From Tubiluchus corallicola (taxonomy: Eukaryota > Priapulida > Priapulimorpha > Priapulimorphida > Tubiluchidae), in the NCBI GenBank assembly GCA_030141605.1, contig JAQGDQ010000019.1, positions 1,116,001-1,180,000 of the forward strand: a stretch of DNA of 64,000 nucleotides, given 5' to 3'. The translations under genes and the position numbers were made by a program. The notes beneath the pieces were generated by a model, which saw nothing but the letters and a program-made list of their open reading frames with translations, did not search any database and was not told where the DNA came from. Shown piece after piece: positions 9,795 to 21,700 of this stretch; the stretch's first letter is position 1, and each line of letters opens with the position of its first letter.

Positions 9795-12700
9795 TTACCG
9801 CTCACCTATCATACATATGGCTGCGGTCACCTTATGGTACTTTAAGTGGTTCTTTGTTCTTCGGCAAAAATCTCATTACCTCCAGCCCATCCTAAGACTG
9901 GTATGTGATGTGCGGGAAGAATATTATTTTACTGTTTGTTTTTCTAGCCGGCTTTGCTGTCTTCTTAATAATTATACAATTTTATTAGGAAAGTATTTTT
10001 AGTATAGCTGTGTGTTAACATTGCAAGTAAGTGGCAGTTAGTTTGACTTAAAACACGGATAACACGAATAAGGTGCATATTGTAAAAAAAGTTTTTGTTG
10101 TATTCAAATTTTTGTGTTTGGAATAGCCCAGGTGAGTTGTGGGGGTAGGCATGCCGAGCGAAATTGATAAGGAATCCGCGTGGATGCATTCTCCGAAGGG
10201 TACTTGATGTTTGCATAGTTACGCTGAGTGTTTTTACCAGCATGGCTTCCTAAACTGTATATAGCACCGCTACGTCCTGATTGCTTGGCTTGAGTTTCAT
10301 GAGCATACACTTCGCAAGAGCAGATCTAAACATACGAGGGCTCCCAACAACTTCCCTGTCATAAATGTTACACGCCCGAATAATTCATTTTACGTAACTC
10401 CATGTACTTAGCAAATGTGTTCTACAATGTGAATATTTGGTAGTCTTTCGCTATTTCATTTCACGGTGTCATTATCGTTGTTGTCACACCCGTTATGGAT
10501 GGTTCTGGGTGAAAGGAATGTGCGTGGCAGCGGGACCGTTTCCTGGTTCCGGATTTGCCGATGGTTTTCACGCAAAGTGAAGCCAGATCATAATCTTAAA
10601 TACACATTGTGCTGGAAGCCAAGAACACGTGTTTCAGGAATGAATCAAATTAATATGTTTAGAATAATATGGTCTATATCCACGTTTCTCAAAAATTGCA
10701 GTTAATTTTTGAATGTCGTCAAATATTTAAAAAGTAACCATTTTGTAGACCTTATTTTAAATACATTTTTACCACACTTGTCTGCTTTAATCTTAGCAGC
10801 AGTTTAATGATGTGCATTGTTTATTACAGGCATTATCAGAAAATCTTGAATATTAGCTTTCCTAAGAAACAGCGGTTGAAGATGTTTCTTAGAAAAAAGA
10901 TGCATATTTAACTTTTTGTAGTCGTACATAATTATTTTTAGACGATATCTTGTGACTGTACATGTCGATTCTGGCACCAATAATCCTGTGATATGTTTTT
11001 ATAAATTTCTATAAAGTTATAAACATGCGTTTAGATTCAAACACATGTAAATATATTATGTGAATACTTTTAAGAGCCAATTTTAATTTACACAGAAGTG
11101 TATTTTTATTAGAATTTAACTAAATTATTAGTGCCGTTTGTGTACACGTGAAAAATTAAAAATTAATTTGACAACTTTTTGTGCAGGAACTTAAGAGGTG
11201 ATTTTGTATTGTCGCCATTATCGATTGTTACTTTTTATTGTTCTCACGTCGATTCATTCGAAAAACAGCGATTATCCTGTGCATCAATAAATCACCATTG
11301 ATGTTATTTCCTATAGCAGCATTATTATATACCGCATCTTGCGTATAAACAATGGTTATTGTCTTCGCTTAGAAACCCATTGGACAGTCCTCCTCCTCCT
11401 CGATTGTTAATTCGTAATTACCTGATCTTCTCTTCCTATCCAAGCACACGTATTAACCAGGCAGGTGTTCTTAAGTGTAGTTTGCTTTGGGACAACTCTT
11501 TGTTCGCGCAGATATTTGAACTGGATAGTAGATAGTCACATGGTCAGTTATAAGGTCATAAGAAACCGGTCTAGAGAAACAAATTGTCGGCTTTTGAAGT
11601 TAAATGGGTAAACTGTTAGAGTGAGAGTTTAACAATAGTCATTAATTGCATGTGCGTTGGGTAGAATTTGTGTAAAAGTTTTTTTCCGATAAAATAAGTT
11701 GACTGGATGATATTTGCGTAAAATACAAGTTTTTAGCTCTCAAATGTGGATGCTTCTATTTTAAGCAGTATTACTATATTAGTCTTTCCTAATAAACATT
11801 TCTTTCATTTTTAATGACTAGCCTTTTTTACCATACCATCAACTGATTATTCAACTCACAACTGGTCTAATCACGGCTAGTTGGAGATTTATGATTATGA
11901 TAGAAATTTGTACAGATTTCTTTCTCAAGAGACAGCAGCTGGTAAGAGGTGAAGAAAAGTTGAAGACGCAATGCAATATATTTAGTTTGTCTGAACAAGC
12001 AAGGTCTTTAAGTAACAAATAAGTCTCTTGAGCACTAAGACAGAGCAATGAGCTGTAAAACGAACGAAAGGCAATAAGCGTTGTGTTATTTCAAGACATA
12101 GTAATTTTCTAACGTTTTTGGATTTTTAAATAACAGAACTAATAAGGGTTTCTAAGGAGCTCTAAGCGTGTATTTTATTTTGTTACTACTATCATAAACG
12201 TATCACATATTTTTTTTGGAATTTGGATGTCACGACTAGGTATGCTGAAACTTAGTAAAAAATAAATTTCTTTTTATCCGTTTTTACAGCCACTGCCGCT
12301 ATACTTCTGACTGATTTCCAGCGTCTTTCTCACGTTTCTTTTAAATTATACCTCACAAAGCTTTCGATACTGGTACTTCCTTTTCTTTTAATGGTTATTG
12401 CCGCTGTACTAGTGTGGGCTTCATTAATTCGTTTTAATGACCAAGTAGGAGACTTAGAGGATTGTAGCAATGCTCATGGATTTATATTCATGACACACTT
12501 GATCTCTTGTTGTAGGCAGTGAATAACTACTATAGAGCCTGATGTTGTGGGCTTGAGTGCTGGACTGCATCCTTAAATATGGTAAATATTGAAGACTACA
12601 AAGAGGCGTTAACTGCAAGATATGTTAACTGCAGAGTTGCAAACGCCGAACAGGTCACCTAGCTGCAAGACGTGCTTGTAGCCTTCTTTCCCATGATGTT

Positions 12701-15141
12701 CAACCATCCAGTTCTGCTATCTAGTTTATGGCACAGGACTCTCTATATAAAAAAAGAAAAAACAGAGTGTTATGCTCTCTCACTGTGTAACAGACTTAAC
12801 CTTTCACAGTGCTTTAAAGCGTCAAACATATGCGCCTTGTTTTAATAAGCGTGTTTTCGTAATGGAAGTTTGCTGCGTATTATCAAATAAAATATATTTT
12901 AACTTATAACTTCGTTAAAATTTCACTTCTTTCGCATTTAAGGCTGATTTGTTAAGGAAAAGTAGGAAAATTTTAACATGTTATCCAAAGCAGCACTTGT
13001 GTCTTGCTATCTTTATTGATTTGTACGTATTACAGTTTAACATGTTAAGAACTGCTGTTTTTTAAACTTAAATAGAAAGTGTGACCAAATGCGGCAAGGA
13101 GTGCAACGCATTATGATTACCGACATAATTACTTTTCTATCTACAGCTGCCCAGGTGTTTCTTGTTCATCTCCTGCTATGGCAACTGATTTATATCCCTT
13201 GGCTCGTGTCAGGTTTACTGTTGCACCTGGAGATTACTTGGCGCTGCTTTGTTGCAAACGAGCTCCCGTCAGTTATCCCATCGTGATGGTTCGTCATTAC
13301 CTGTCTGATAGAAAACTGATTAATCTGATTTTTTAACTGGTCTTCAAGTTGATTTGAGTCAATAATTTGAGTTGATGATCTGATATTCTTATTCTGATGC
13401 GAAGATGATTGATTGAATTAATCAACATTTTTTACTTTGGTTGAAATTGTCGCTAGGTTGTGTGCATCAATTAGGGCGTATTCCACAAACTTCTTATTTT
13501 TTATAAGCCATGCTGTGTTACACTGCAACGATATTTGATTCACTGTGTTTTTCTATGCAGCGTTAACACCATTATATTTAAGTAGAGTGAGCAGTACTGA
13601 GCCCTGTTAAATGATTGATTGAGCTTGATGTAAAGGTTTTTACCAGTTGACGCCAGTCGGGTGTTTGATTAAATGATGGAACACCTTGGCTGCGGCTTAG
13701 TAGGCTTTTGAATGCGCATCCGTAGTCACTTGACGTCTGGAGAAATGTCTTTTGCTTCTGTTGAAGGAAAACCATTTCCGGCTGTTTGGCCCAAGCCTTA
13801 ATTTCCCAAAGCAGATTTCTTGTCGCACTTTTTAACGTTACATATTGCGCGTATTGCGTTCTAGCTCTCCTTGCGTCAACCAAAGCAGATCTGCCATATA
13901 TAAATAAATACATACACTGTACATATAATAGTATTGTAGTTACTCGGTAATATACGTTAAAAGCTGACACTATATATTGTTGTTTTATACAAATTTTTGT
14001 ATTTGTGTCTGTTGTTATTTAAAGTTCTAGGTGCTTTTTATACTTGCTCAATTATTGCGTATATAATAGGAAGAAACTGATTAACGTATTTGGCAATGGC
14101 AATCTTTAGTGACGTTAAAAATCTTAAATAGCACCTTGTTGCACTTTGATCCTCTTGATGTATTTACACAGGTAGCCAAGCGATTGTTAGTGTAAATACC
14201 GGCAGGTGTGCAAGCTTTTGCCCCCAAAAAACCATCGCAAACTTTTTTCATTGTTCGGGTGCGTTCTTCAGTTTGTTGTTTTGATCTTACAAGGCATTTT
14301 CTTATTTCTTTGTCACCTTTTTTCCTGGATTTCGCAAATTCTCTTTCTACAGGGTAGGCTGTCTAAACATTGCTGTTCAAATTATTACCAAGTTTCAGCT
14401 AAACTATTGTGCATCTGTATTTGGAGTGAAAGTATGGAGACAAAGAACTAGAAGGCACGTGTTTGGTGGGCAGGTGTTCGGCGTCTGCTACGTAATGGGT
14501 CCTTGCAAGTTTGGACCCGTGCCAGACATTGCTAATAGAAAAGTTTTACTCAGTCAGTCATAATCATTACACATTTGATGGACAGCAGAATAGATCTGTC
14601 CTAAAACTTGCCTGCCACCTGATGTCACTTTCCGATACTAATTAGTTGTAATGACCAGCGTGTGCACTGTGCAGTGAAGCATTTAATATTTTTTAATGGT
14701 CATGTAGTCCGTTACCTGTTTGTCATCAGTGTGCTATGAATCTGTTTCATACTAATTTCACCAAATGCACCTATGTTTATTTGTGCAAACAATATATCTA
14801 GTGGCCCAAAAAACATGCCGAAGTTTTGGTCGCGATTTTATAAGAAGAAAATAACGGAATCGCTTGGAAATTATCTGATTAATTTTACAGACGATTTTAT
14901 GTAAAAGCCAAAATTTCACCAAGTCCCTTGGACTTTTTCGAAGATAACAGAAGTTTTAAAAACGTCAAAAAATTAATACCGAAAAAAATTGTTTGTCACA
15001 ATTGTTAAAATTTGTCCGCCATTTTCAATGCAAACTAGGGGAAGGCGGTTCTTCCAACAGGTGACGTAGTTTCTCACTTCTTTAGCGAGTATTTAATTCC
15101 GGGATTGAACAATTATTGCCTTTAGTTCCTCCACATCGAAC

Positions 15142-15518
15142 GTTCTGAGTGACCTGTGTGGTTATAATGTTCTCTTTAATGGAATTACTGATACCCTAAT
15201 CCAGAGGATTGAATTCCATTTTTTCTTGACAACAAATCTTTTCAGTTATTGTTTTTTGTATCATGTTCTGAGTGACCTGTGTGGTCATCATACATGTTTT
15301 CTTTAAGGGAATTCCAGATACCCCAATCCAGAGGATTGAATCCCATTTTTTCTTGACAACAAATCTTTATCAGTTTTTGTTTATGTATCATGTTCTGAGT
15401 GACCTGTGTGGTCATCATACATGTTCACTTTAAGGGAATTCCAGATACCCTAATCCAGAGGTTTGAATCCCATTTTTTCTTGGCAACAAATCTTTATCAG
15501 TTTTTGTGTGTGTATCAT
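15142..15518 (+). repeat. Three-copy tandem repeat, unit about 123-127 bp
   Basis: Copies start at 15142, 15265 and 15392, each with gttctgagtgacctgtgtgg. They share the later words ataccctaatccagaggatt (or close variants) and ccattttttcttgacaacaa. Copies 2 and 3 are nearly identical and copy 1 is more diverged, which suggests a recent second duplication. No open frame runs through all copies. Confidence 0.9.
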
Positions 15519-17100
15519 GATGTGAACTTGCTGATACTTCATTGTTTTGCTGCCATGTATTGAGTGCTTTTTATGCCAACGCTGCTGTTTTTCTATTGGT
15601 GATTGTTCCGCCATGTGATTCCTTAACATACAAAAGCTTCTCGGTCATAACCGAGGAACTACTAAAACTGTAACTTTCAGCCTAAAGTTAAGGTTTTGTA
15701 ATATCTGACACACTGTGAAATGTCAACTTTGTATGGGACCTAATATTATTTTAGTGGAAACGTCGGCACAAATTTTCTGCGCTACCCGATTCAAAATTGC
15801 AAAATTTGTAAAATACTAGAGTCTATGAGAGCGCGCAGATATATTCAAAGTCACTGAGAGTCGCTCCTCTGCCAGAATGTTTTTTCTCCAGCTAGTGTTC
15901 CTATTGTTGATGAATGGACTCATTCGATGATAACTGAAGAACTTACTTTGGTGAGCCCGTAAGGAAATTATAGAGCTTGTAAAATTGCCCTTTCGGTAAT
16001 CGTTGGCTAGTTATTGGATAGGTCCAACATTTCCGGCATCTCTTTATCTTTTTGAGAATTAATAATGCACAAATACAAGCAACGTCTTCAAACTCCATAT
16101 CGCCAGTTGCTAAATTTAAAATTGCATGTCTGCGCGGGGTCTTAAAGATGATATTACTCGACCATGAAATAACATTATTCATATTAGGGTTTACTATATT
16201 AATCTATTACTGATAAAGAACAAGTTGGTGCATAGATCGAAGAACACCTGCTATTTTATGTTGAGAATACTGAGTAGCCCATATCGTTTGGATCAGCGTC
16301 GACCAACAAAGTTGTCTTCAGTTTGCAAGATTAGTCAGTGAATCTTATGCATATGCAAACTTCTGTAATTCTCGTAAAATTTAATTGGTTCGTCCAAAAA
16401 TTGATGAATGCAAAATGTTTTGACTTATTTTCATTCTAATAAAATCGTCTGATTTTGCAAGGTTTTGAATCTTTACAGATGTTGTAATTGTTGGTTCGCC
16501 GGGTGTCTTATATTGGTGTTTTACTGTCATTCTCACATATAGTCAATCGTTTTCATTGAATGCTTGGCTGTGCATGTCTTTCAGCTAATGGTTTTCTTAA
16601 TAGCTTTGCTTGACGCAAACATTCGTGTTTTGTATTCCTCGTGTGTACGTTACCTTTCCTTTCCGCGCACTCTCCAACTTAAACGGCTGATATTATTTTT
16701 ATGAGCTCTGAACACCTTAAAAATTGTTAAGGAATTATTCAATGAAACATTTAAGTGTTATATAAAAACAGTCAAGTTAAACACTTATGACTTAGCTAGT
16801 TTAAAAGAACAAACCCTCAAACAACATTTATTGTACTTTAATGTACAATTAAAAATATTGAAATCACAATACAAAATGTGCGCAATAGAATGCTTTGCTT
16901 AAAAATGTAAAAGAAATTTAAATATATTATACGTTACTGTTGCTAGACACTGGAAGCACTGATATCCCTGACCCCCTCGATTTTGGTTTTTGCCCCTACC
17001 GAAAACGTTTCTTATATTCAGCCGTGCACGACAACTCAACACCACCTAGCCACATACCAAACATTGTGGCCCTAGCTCAAAAGCTGTAGGAGGAGATCCC
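15519..17100 (+). other. TRIM9: TRIM9 intron 1, 15.5-17.1 kb
   Basis: AT-rich sequence with no recognised gene or element. Confidence 0.7.
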
Positions 17101-17140
17101 AGTCTAAAGAAAAAAAAAACAAAATGTGCTATCCGCTCCG

Positions 17141-17168
17141 TGACCTTTGACCCGAGAGTGACGGGTCA
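17141..17168. promoter_or_regulatory. DR1-type nuclear receptor motif plus extra half-site
   Basis: Positions 17141-17153 read tgacctttgaccc, which on the minus strand is GGGTCAAAGGTCA. That is a direct repeat of two half-sites spaced by one base, the classic element of HNF4, RXR heterodimers and COUP-TF. A further GGGTCA half-site in the opposite orientation lies at 17163-17168. It sits in a short G+C-richer island of the intron. The motif is seen directly; enhancer function is inferred. Confidence 0.4.
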
Positions 17169-17703
17169 TGTGCGAACCTAAAATCTCCCTGCCCTGGGAG
17201 TGTGTCGTGTGAGTTTCGTGATCCTAGCCTTCTGCTTCTGCCAGTTATTGATGAAACAAAAAGGCGTAATTAATCAATAAAAACCGGGGGTAAAACTCTT
17301 AAATATTTCTTATTTCCCGCCAACGAACGTTGTTGCCGGCATATTTAAAAAAATACGTAAGCTGGTGTATGCTGGGCAGCCGTGAATGCCGTGAAGACAA
17401 GCTGTGTCAAGGTACGCGTTGCAAAATTTCTACAGTTTGCTTAGAAGCTCCGTTATTCTAATGTTGTGTTTAACTGTGTTTATCTGGAAATTAGTCATTC
17501 GATCAATTATGATCAAATTTAAAGTGATTATATTGCTTTAAAGGACAAGAAAAGACGTACCTGAAGTAGGTTTCAGAAAAATCGCCTTAAAAATTGTATT
17601 ACTTTATAGCAATTTTATGCGTATGTCATACTCGCATTGAAAGGAATTTTTGTTTGTTGCCATTTTAAATCTCCCGCAATACTGTTCCGAAATCGCCATT
17701 ACA

Positions 17704-17711
17704 TGACGTCA
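17704..17711. promoter_or_regulatory. TGACGTCA CRE palindrome
   Basis: A full 8-bp cAMP-response-element palindrome (acaTGACGTCActacg). An identical site lies 702 bp further on. A single 8-mer can occur by chance, so function is uncertain. Confidence 0.3.
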
Positions 17712-18000
17712 CTACGCAAACGTAAATCAGGGGAAGAAAAGGCAATGTTAAATTATGTCCCAAAAAACTTTCCCTGGAAATCTATATTACTCAGAATTTC
17801 GCTTACCTGCTTGAAAAACTTGTGTAACTAGTAAAGAAAATTTTTAATTATTTAAAATATTTTCACCAATTGGTATAATGTCGCTGACTCACCCTCCAGG
17901 TTGCACCACCCACCAACCAAAAACGTATTTTTAATGTTATTCACAAGATACAGTAATTTAAAATTTTACTCGCTTAGTGACGTGTGCATTACGAATGTTC

Positions 18001-18164
18001 TGATTATTTTTTCAAATTTTACACAGTGTTATCTAAACTTGTTTTAAATGACCTGTCGTCAAAATGGCTGCGTCTAACGTGTGCCTGATTATTTTTTTAA
18101 ACTTTACACAGTGTTATCTAAACTTGTTTTAAATGACCTGTCGTCAAAATGGCTGCGTCTAACG
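18001..18164 (+). repeat. Tandem duplication, 85-bp period
   Basis: Two adjacent copies, starting at 18001 and 18086, run from tgattatttttt through acacagtgttatctaaactt to caaaatggctgcgtctaacg. They differ at only a few bases, so the duplication is young. Each copy contains aaaatggctgcg, which resembles a YY1 site. Confidence 0.9.
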
Positions 18165-18405
18165 GTCATCGCGGGAGTTTAAATTTACATGTTTTATACA
18201 GCGTGTCTGCTGATTGAAGTCCGTATGTAAAACGGCAGTATGTGAGTGGTATAAAATTTCAAGACGAATTTTTTAAGCTTTATGTTTATGAAGGGTTTTC
18301 TTGTGCTTTAATCTACAGGATTGCACCTTAAAATAGTTCGCTCTATACGTTAAAAAAGATTTTGAAGCACCTGGGGTAGAGTGTTTATATTACACGTAAA
18401 CCGGA

Positions 18406-18413
18406 TGACGTCA
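18406..18413. promoter_or_regulatory. TGACGTCA CRE palindrome
   Basis: Second full CRE palindrome (ccggaTGACGTCAtttttcg), in a stretch that also has gcgcgccc and repeated aaaatggc words. Together these make 17.7-18.7 kb the most promoter-like interval of the intron, by eye only. Confidence 0.35.
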
Positions 18414-18676
18414 TTTTTCGTCTAAAATGAGCGCGCCCAAGCGTGAAGTGAACACGATTTTAAATTGATTTTACTAATTACGCGAGATGTTTATCATAAT
18501 TTTATTGCTGAAACTTTATAACTTTTTTCCAAAATATTAAAATAAGCTCAACTTCCCGAGAAACTTAGCTTTTGCTTAAAGCTGTTTTCCCCAGAACAAG
18601 TGATTGAATATTTTGTTGTCATTAAATTTTCTGCTAGCACTGCTGTCTGTTTTCTGAGCACTAGAAAATTTTTAAA

Positions 18677-18709
18677 ATGGCTGAGCTTCGATGCTTTGAA
18701 GAAGAAGCG
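18677..18709 (+). other. Candidate alternative first exon (MAELRCFEEEA)
   Basis: An ATG in good context (aaaATGG) opens 11 codons, MAELRCFEEEA, ending at GCG|GTAATA, a plausible donor in phase 0. TRIM9 exon 2 also begins in phase 0, so a transcript starting here could splice in frame to the coiled-coil exons and give a form without RING and B-boxes. This is an inference from frame and splice-site fit. Short fits of this kind arise by chance, and no homology supports it. Confidence 0.2.
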
Positions 18710-21700
18710 GTAATATACGTTGCATCGTGTGAATACTAAACTCGTCTTTGATTGTTCTTGACTTTACTGCCTTTGTTATTTGCCTATACAGTTATTTGCA
18801 AATTTGTTAATAGGTTTTCTTAAATAGCGCCTCTTTTTGTTTGTTTGTCACTTACTCAGTTTTTTTTCTGTTTTTAAGGTTGCCTTATATACTTGACGAC
18901 AAATAAGCACCAGTTTTTGTTTTTATAACCACTTTTTATATAAAAAACGGAATAATAATAATAAACATAGAAAGTTATTAAAGGTAATCCTAGCACATTA
19001 AAAGAGATTTTACCCATCTCATAGCGCATGTTGGCTATTTGACAAATTATAGCAAAATTTTGTCATAAACCTGTCAAGCAACAAATTTTGAACTTTCTTC
19101 TAAATTGATGTGGGATTTTTGTGTAAAGGCAGCACATTCATTCTCCTAAACATTATTCAAACTGTATAATCCTTATAAACATTGCCCGCGAGGCTTCTTG
19201 ATTTGTCACCCGTGATCTAGTATTTGATGAAAAGTTTGGAATTGATGAAGGAATGTGTTTATTGACGTTACGCCTCAGCTTCCTCCTCCTAAGACTGGCT
19301 GAATCCCGCTGCTTGTATTCCAGGCGTACCCAATCGATGTTTTCCTATGTCTAAATATGCTTTTTTATACGAATTGCCCCAAGCCATGCCAGTGGCAGTC
19401 AACATAACCGTCCTGTAACCCCTTCATAGGCATTACAGCAGAAGTATGAAAATATAAATACTTTTTGTTCAAAGAAATAGAATATGTATAACTAATTTTC
19501 TAGTAAAAAGTTTGGTAGGATTTTGCGGGTTTTTTTACAATCCAGATTTCGTATGCCTTGGTAGGTTACCGTCTGATCATTTGCTCCTTGAATGAAGAGA
19601 CTGCTTTTCACATTCAGTTTAAAAATCTAATGAAACTGAAAATGAAGGTTCATTGTAGAATGTTGAATAATTTGGTTAGAAACTTTTTGTCGTTTACTCG
19701 TTTCTTTTGACTGCAACATGAAACGTTTTTCGATTGCATGTGCCAGGCACTCTTGGAACAGCTGGAGTCACACTTCTCAGATCTACTAGTTCTCGTGTTT
19801 AAGCTAGTTAAGTCCCTCCTTTCTGCCTGCAGGTTATCAAGCGATCTGTGAGATTTTAGAGTTTAAAATAAATCTTTTCTAGATTCACTGCAGCTCCAGC
19901 AGGTGTGGGTAATTTTACAATGACGCGTCTTAACGATTTAATCGAAAATGATTGCTGCCGCTTGACTTACCAAACTTTTTCCAGTTCTAGGAGTTTTCTA
20001 GTTATGCTAAATTTTAATGGTAATTTCATTAGTGGTCCCTCTCTATTAAATTCCGTTTACACTATAGACATAAAGATAAAAGTGAGATTTAAATCTGAGC
20101 TTCCATCTGTAAGTTGGGACGGTCTCACACCGAGGAAAGCTGACTTGTTGAATGTGTTCTGTGTATACCACTCGTACATTCATTTTTCATTTTTTATTTA
20201 TACAACTGCCCCGTATTTGGCATAATCATATATAAAAATTATAAGTACATTGCAAATTTAATGAGGTCTTCTTTTGCAAAGTTTTTTTCGCTGGACTAGT
20301 TCATCCACTCTATAACTGTGGGGAGTTTATGTCACTATATTCCGGAAACATTACTTCGTCTGTAAAGAGCTTCCGGGTTTCCGTTCAGTAACGATTCGTT
20401 CGTTAGTTTCCCGCCGAGTGTGCCTTGCCCAGTTTTAATTAATCTAATACCGCTTCAACGTTATACGAGTTACAGTTGTGTCATTTTCCCCAAGAGACTA
20501 AGTACGCAGCAGATGATTGTGTTAAAAATCTCGATTGCTGCTTTGCAGCTGCTATTGTGTTTGTTCACTACTTCACAATAATGACTTTTACGTGTTTATA
20601 ATATTCGGACAACCTGACCAACAACTTGTTGTAAGCAACAGTCGGTCAGGAGAGAGTAATCTCTCTTCCCTCATGATACTTCCCTTCCCTATAAATGGAG
20701 CTATTGTTTTAACCGAGAATATTGTTTTTTACTGAGCATCTGCATGTTGATTCATTTGGCAGCGGAGTCGTCATCATCAGTAGATAGATCCCAACTATAC
20801 ATGACATTGAATAAACATCATGAACAAAGTATGCTAGAATTCCATTGGCTTATTGTAGCTTACAAACTGCGATCATAGAGATGCTACATATGCCAGACCT
20901 AATGGACCTCGCATAACATTATAAATTTCCCAGATTAAATACACATTGCCAATATATTTCAGCGTTTATAGTTGTGGTACTTATCGCACCTTCAAGTACA
21001 CATATTTGTCACTATTCGTTAACTCTGCGAGAGACATTAACTCATGGTATGATAGTAATAAATAGCCCCGTGGAGTAAATAAATATTATAGCCTGAACGC
21101 TTGCCCCCAGTTTTATGATGGTTGGCGCTGGTCAGACTGTGGGAGCTCGTCTGCTTGCTGCTAATAGATACATTTGAATTTTAAACTGAATTCGGTTAAT
21201 GTTGCACATAAGTTGTATAGCTACGAAGGGTTTATATTAATTGTTTTAAATACGATTCAAAATAATTTTTTCTTTACGTTCACTATTCAAATTATGTAGG
21301 TGTAAGTGTATTCCGCCGTTGTACTCTGCACTTTGCACACATAAAGCTGGTGGAAGGGATTTAAGTTGTACTAGGCTGCAGTTCAACTGCAGTTTCACGT
21401 ATAAGAGTTTCGCTTGACAGCTCTAGTTAGCATTTTGATAGGTGACCGCTAGCAGATGTATGGCTACGTTAGTAAATTTTTTCATACAGTGATTACACTT
21501 TCAATGCAAATGTGTGCCAAGACTGTGTAATCCTTTCCCGAAATTTTATTATTGATATGCGTACCCATAAAGCCATAACGTTTAAGTAAATTAAATAAAG
21601 CGGGGCATTTGCTGCATAAAGTTTTATAGGCATAATTTTAGTGCCAGGAATCCAGGATATACCTACATATATATAAGGCAAAATAATATGCTGGGCACGT

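Larger units (their letters stand above)
4438..15141 (+). other. TRIM9: TRIM9 intron 1, first part
   Basis: Start of a 50,306-bp phase-0 intron (4438-54743). This part is mostly AT-rich unique sequence. The only frames that exceed chance-like length are on the minus strand: 5856-6203 (115 codons) and 13578-13970 (130 codons, G+C somewhat higher than its surroundings, rich in R/K/Q/W). I recognise neither and see no splice or conservation support. It also holds a telomere-like tract (9448-9472) and a TGTGACTTTTT repeat (9687-9794), listed separately. Confidence 0.75.

Noticed and set aside
13578-13970. 130-codon minus-strand frame as a retrotransposon remnant
   Set aside because: The R/K/W/Q-rich middle hinted at a LINE linker region, but no reverse-transcriptase or endonuclease block is present.
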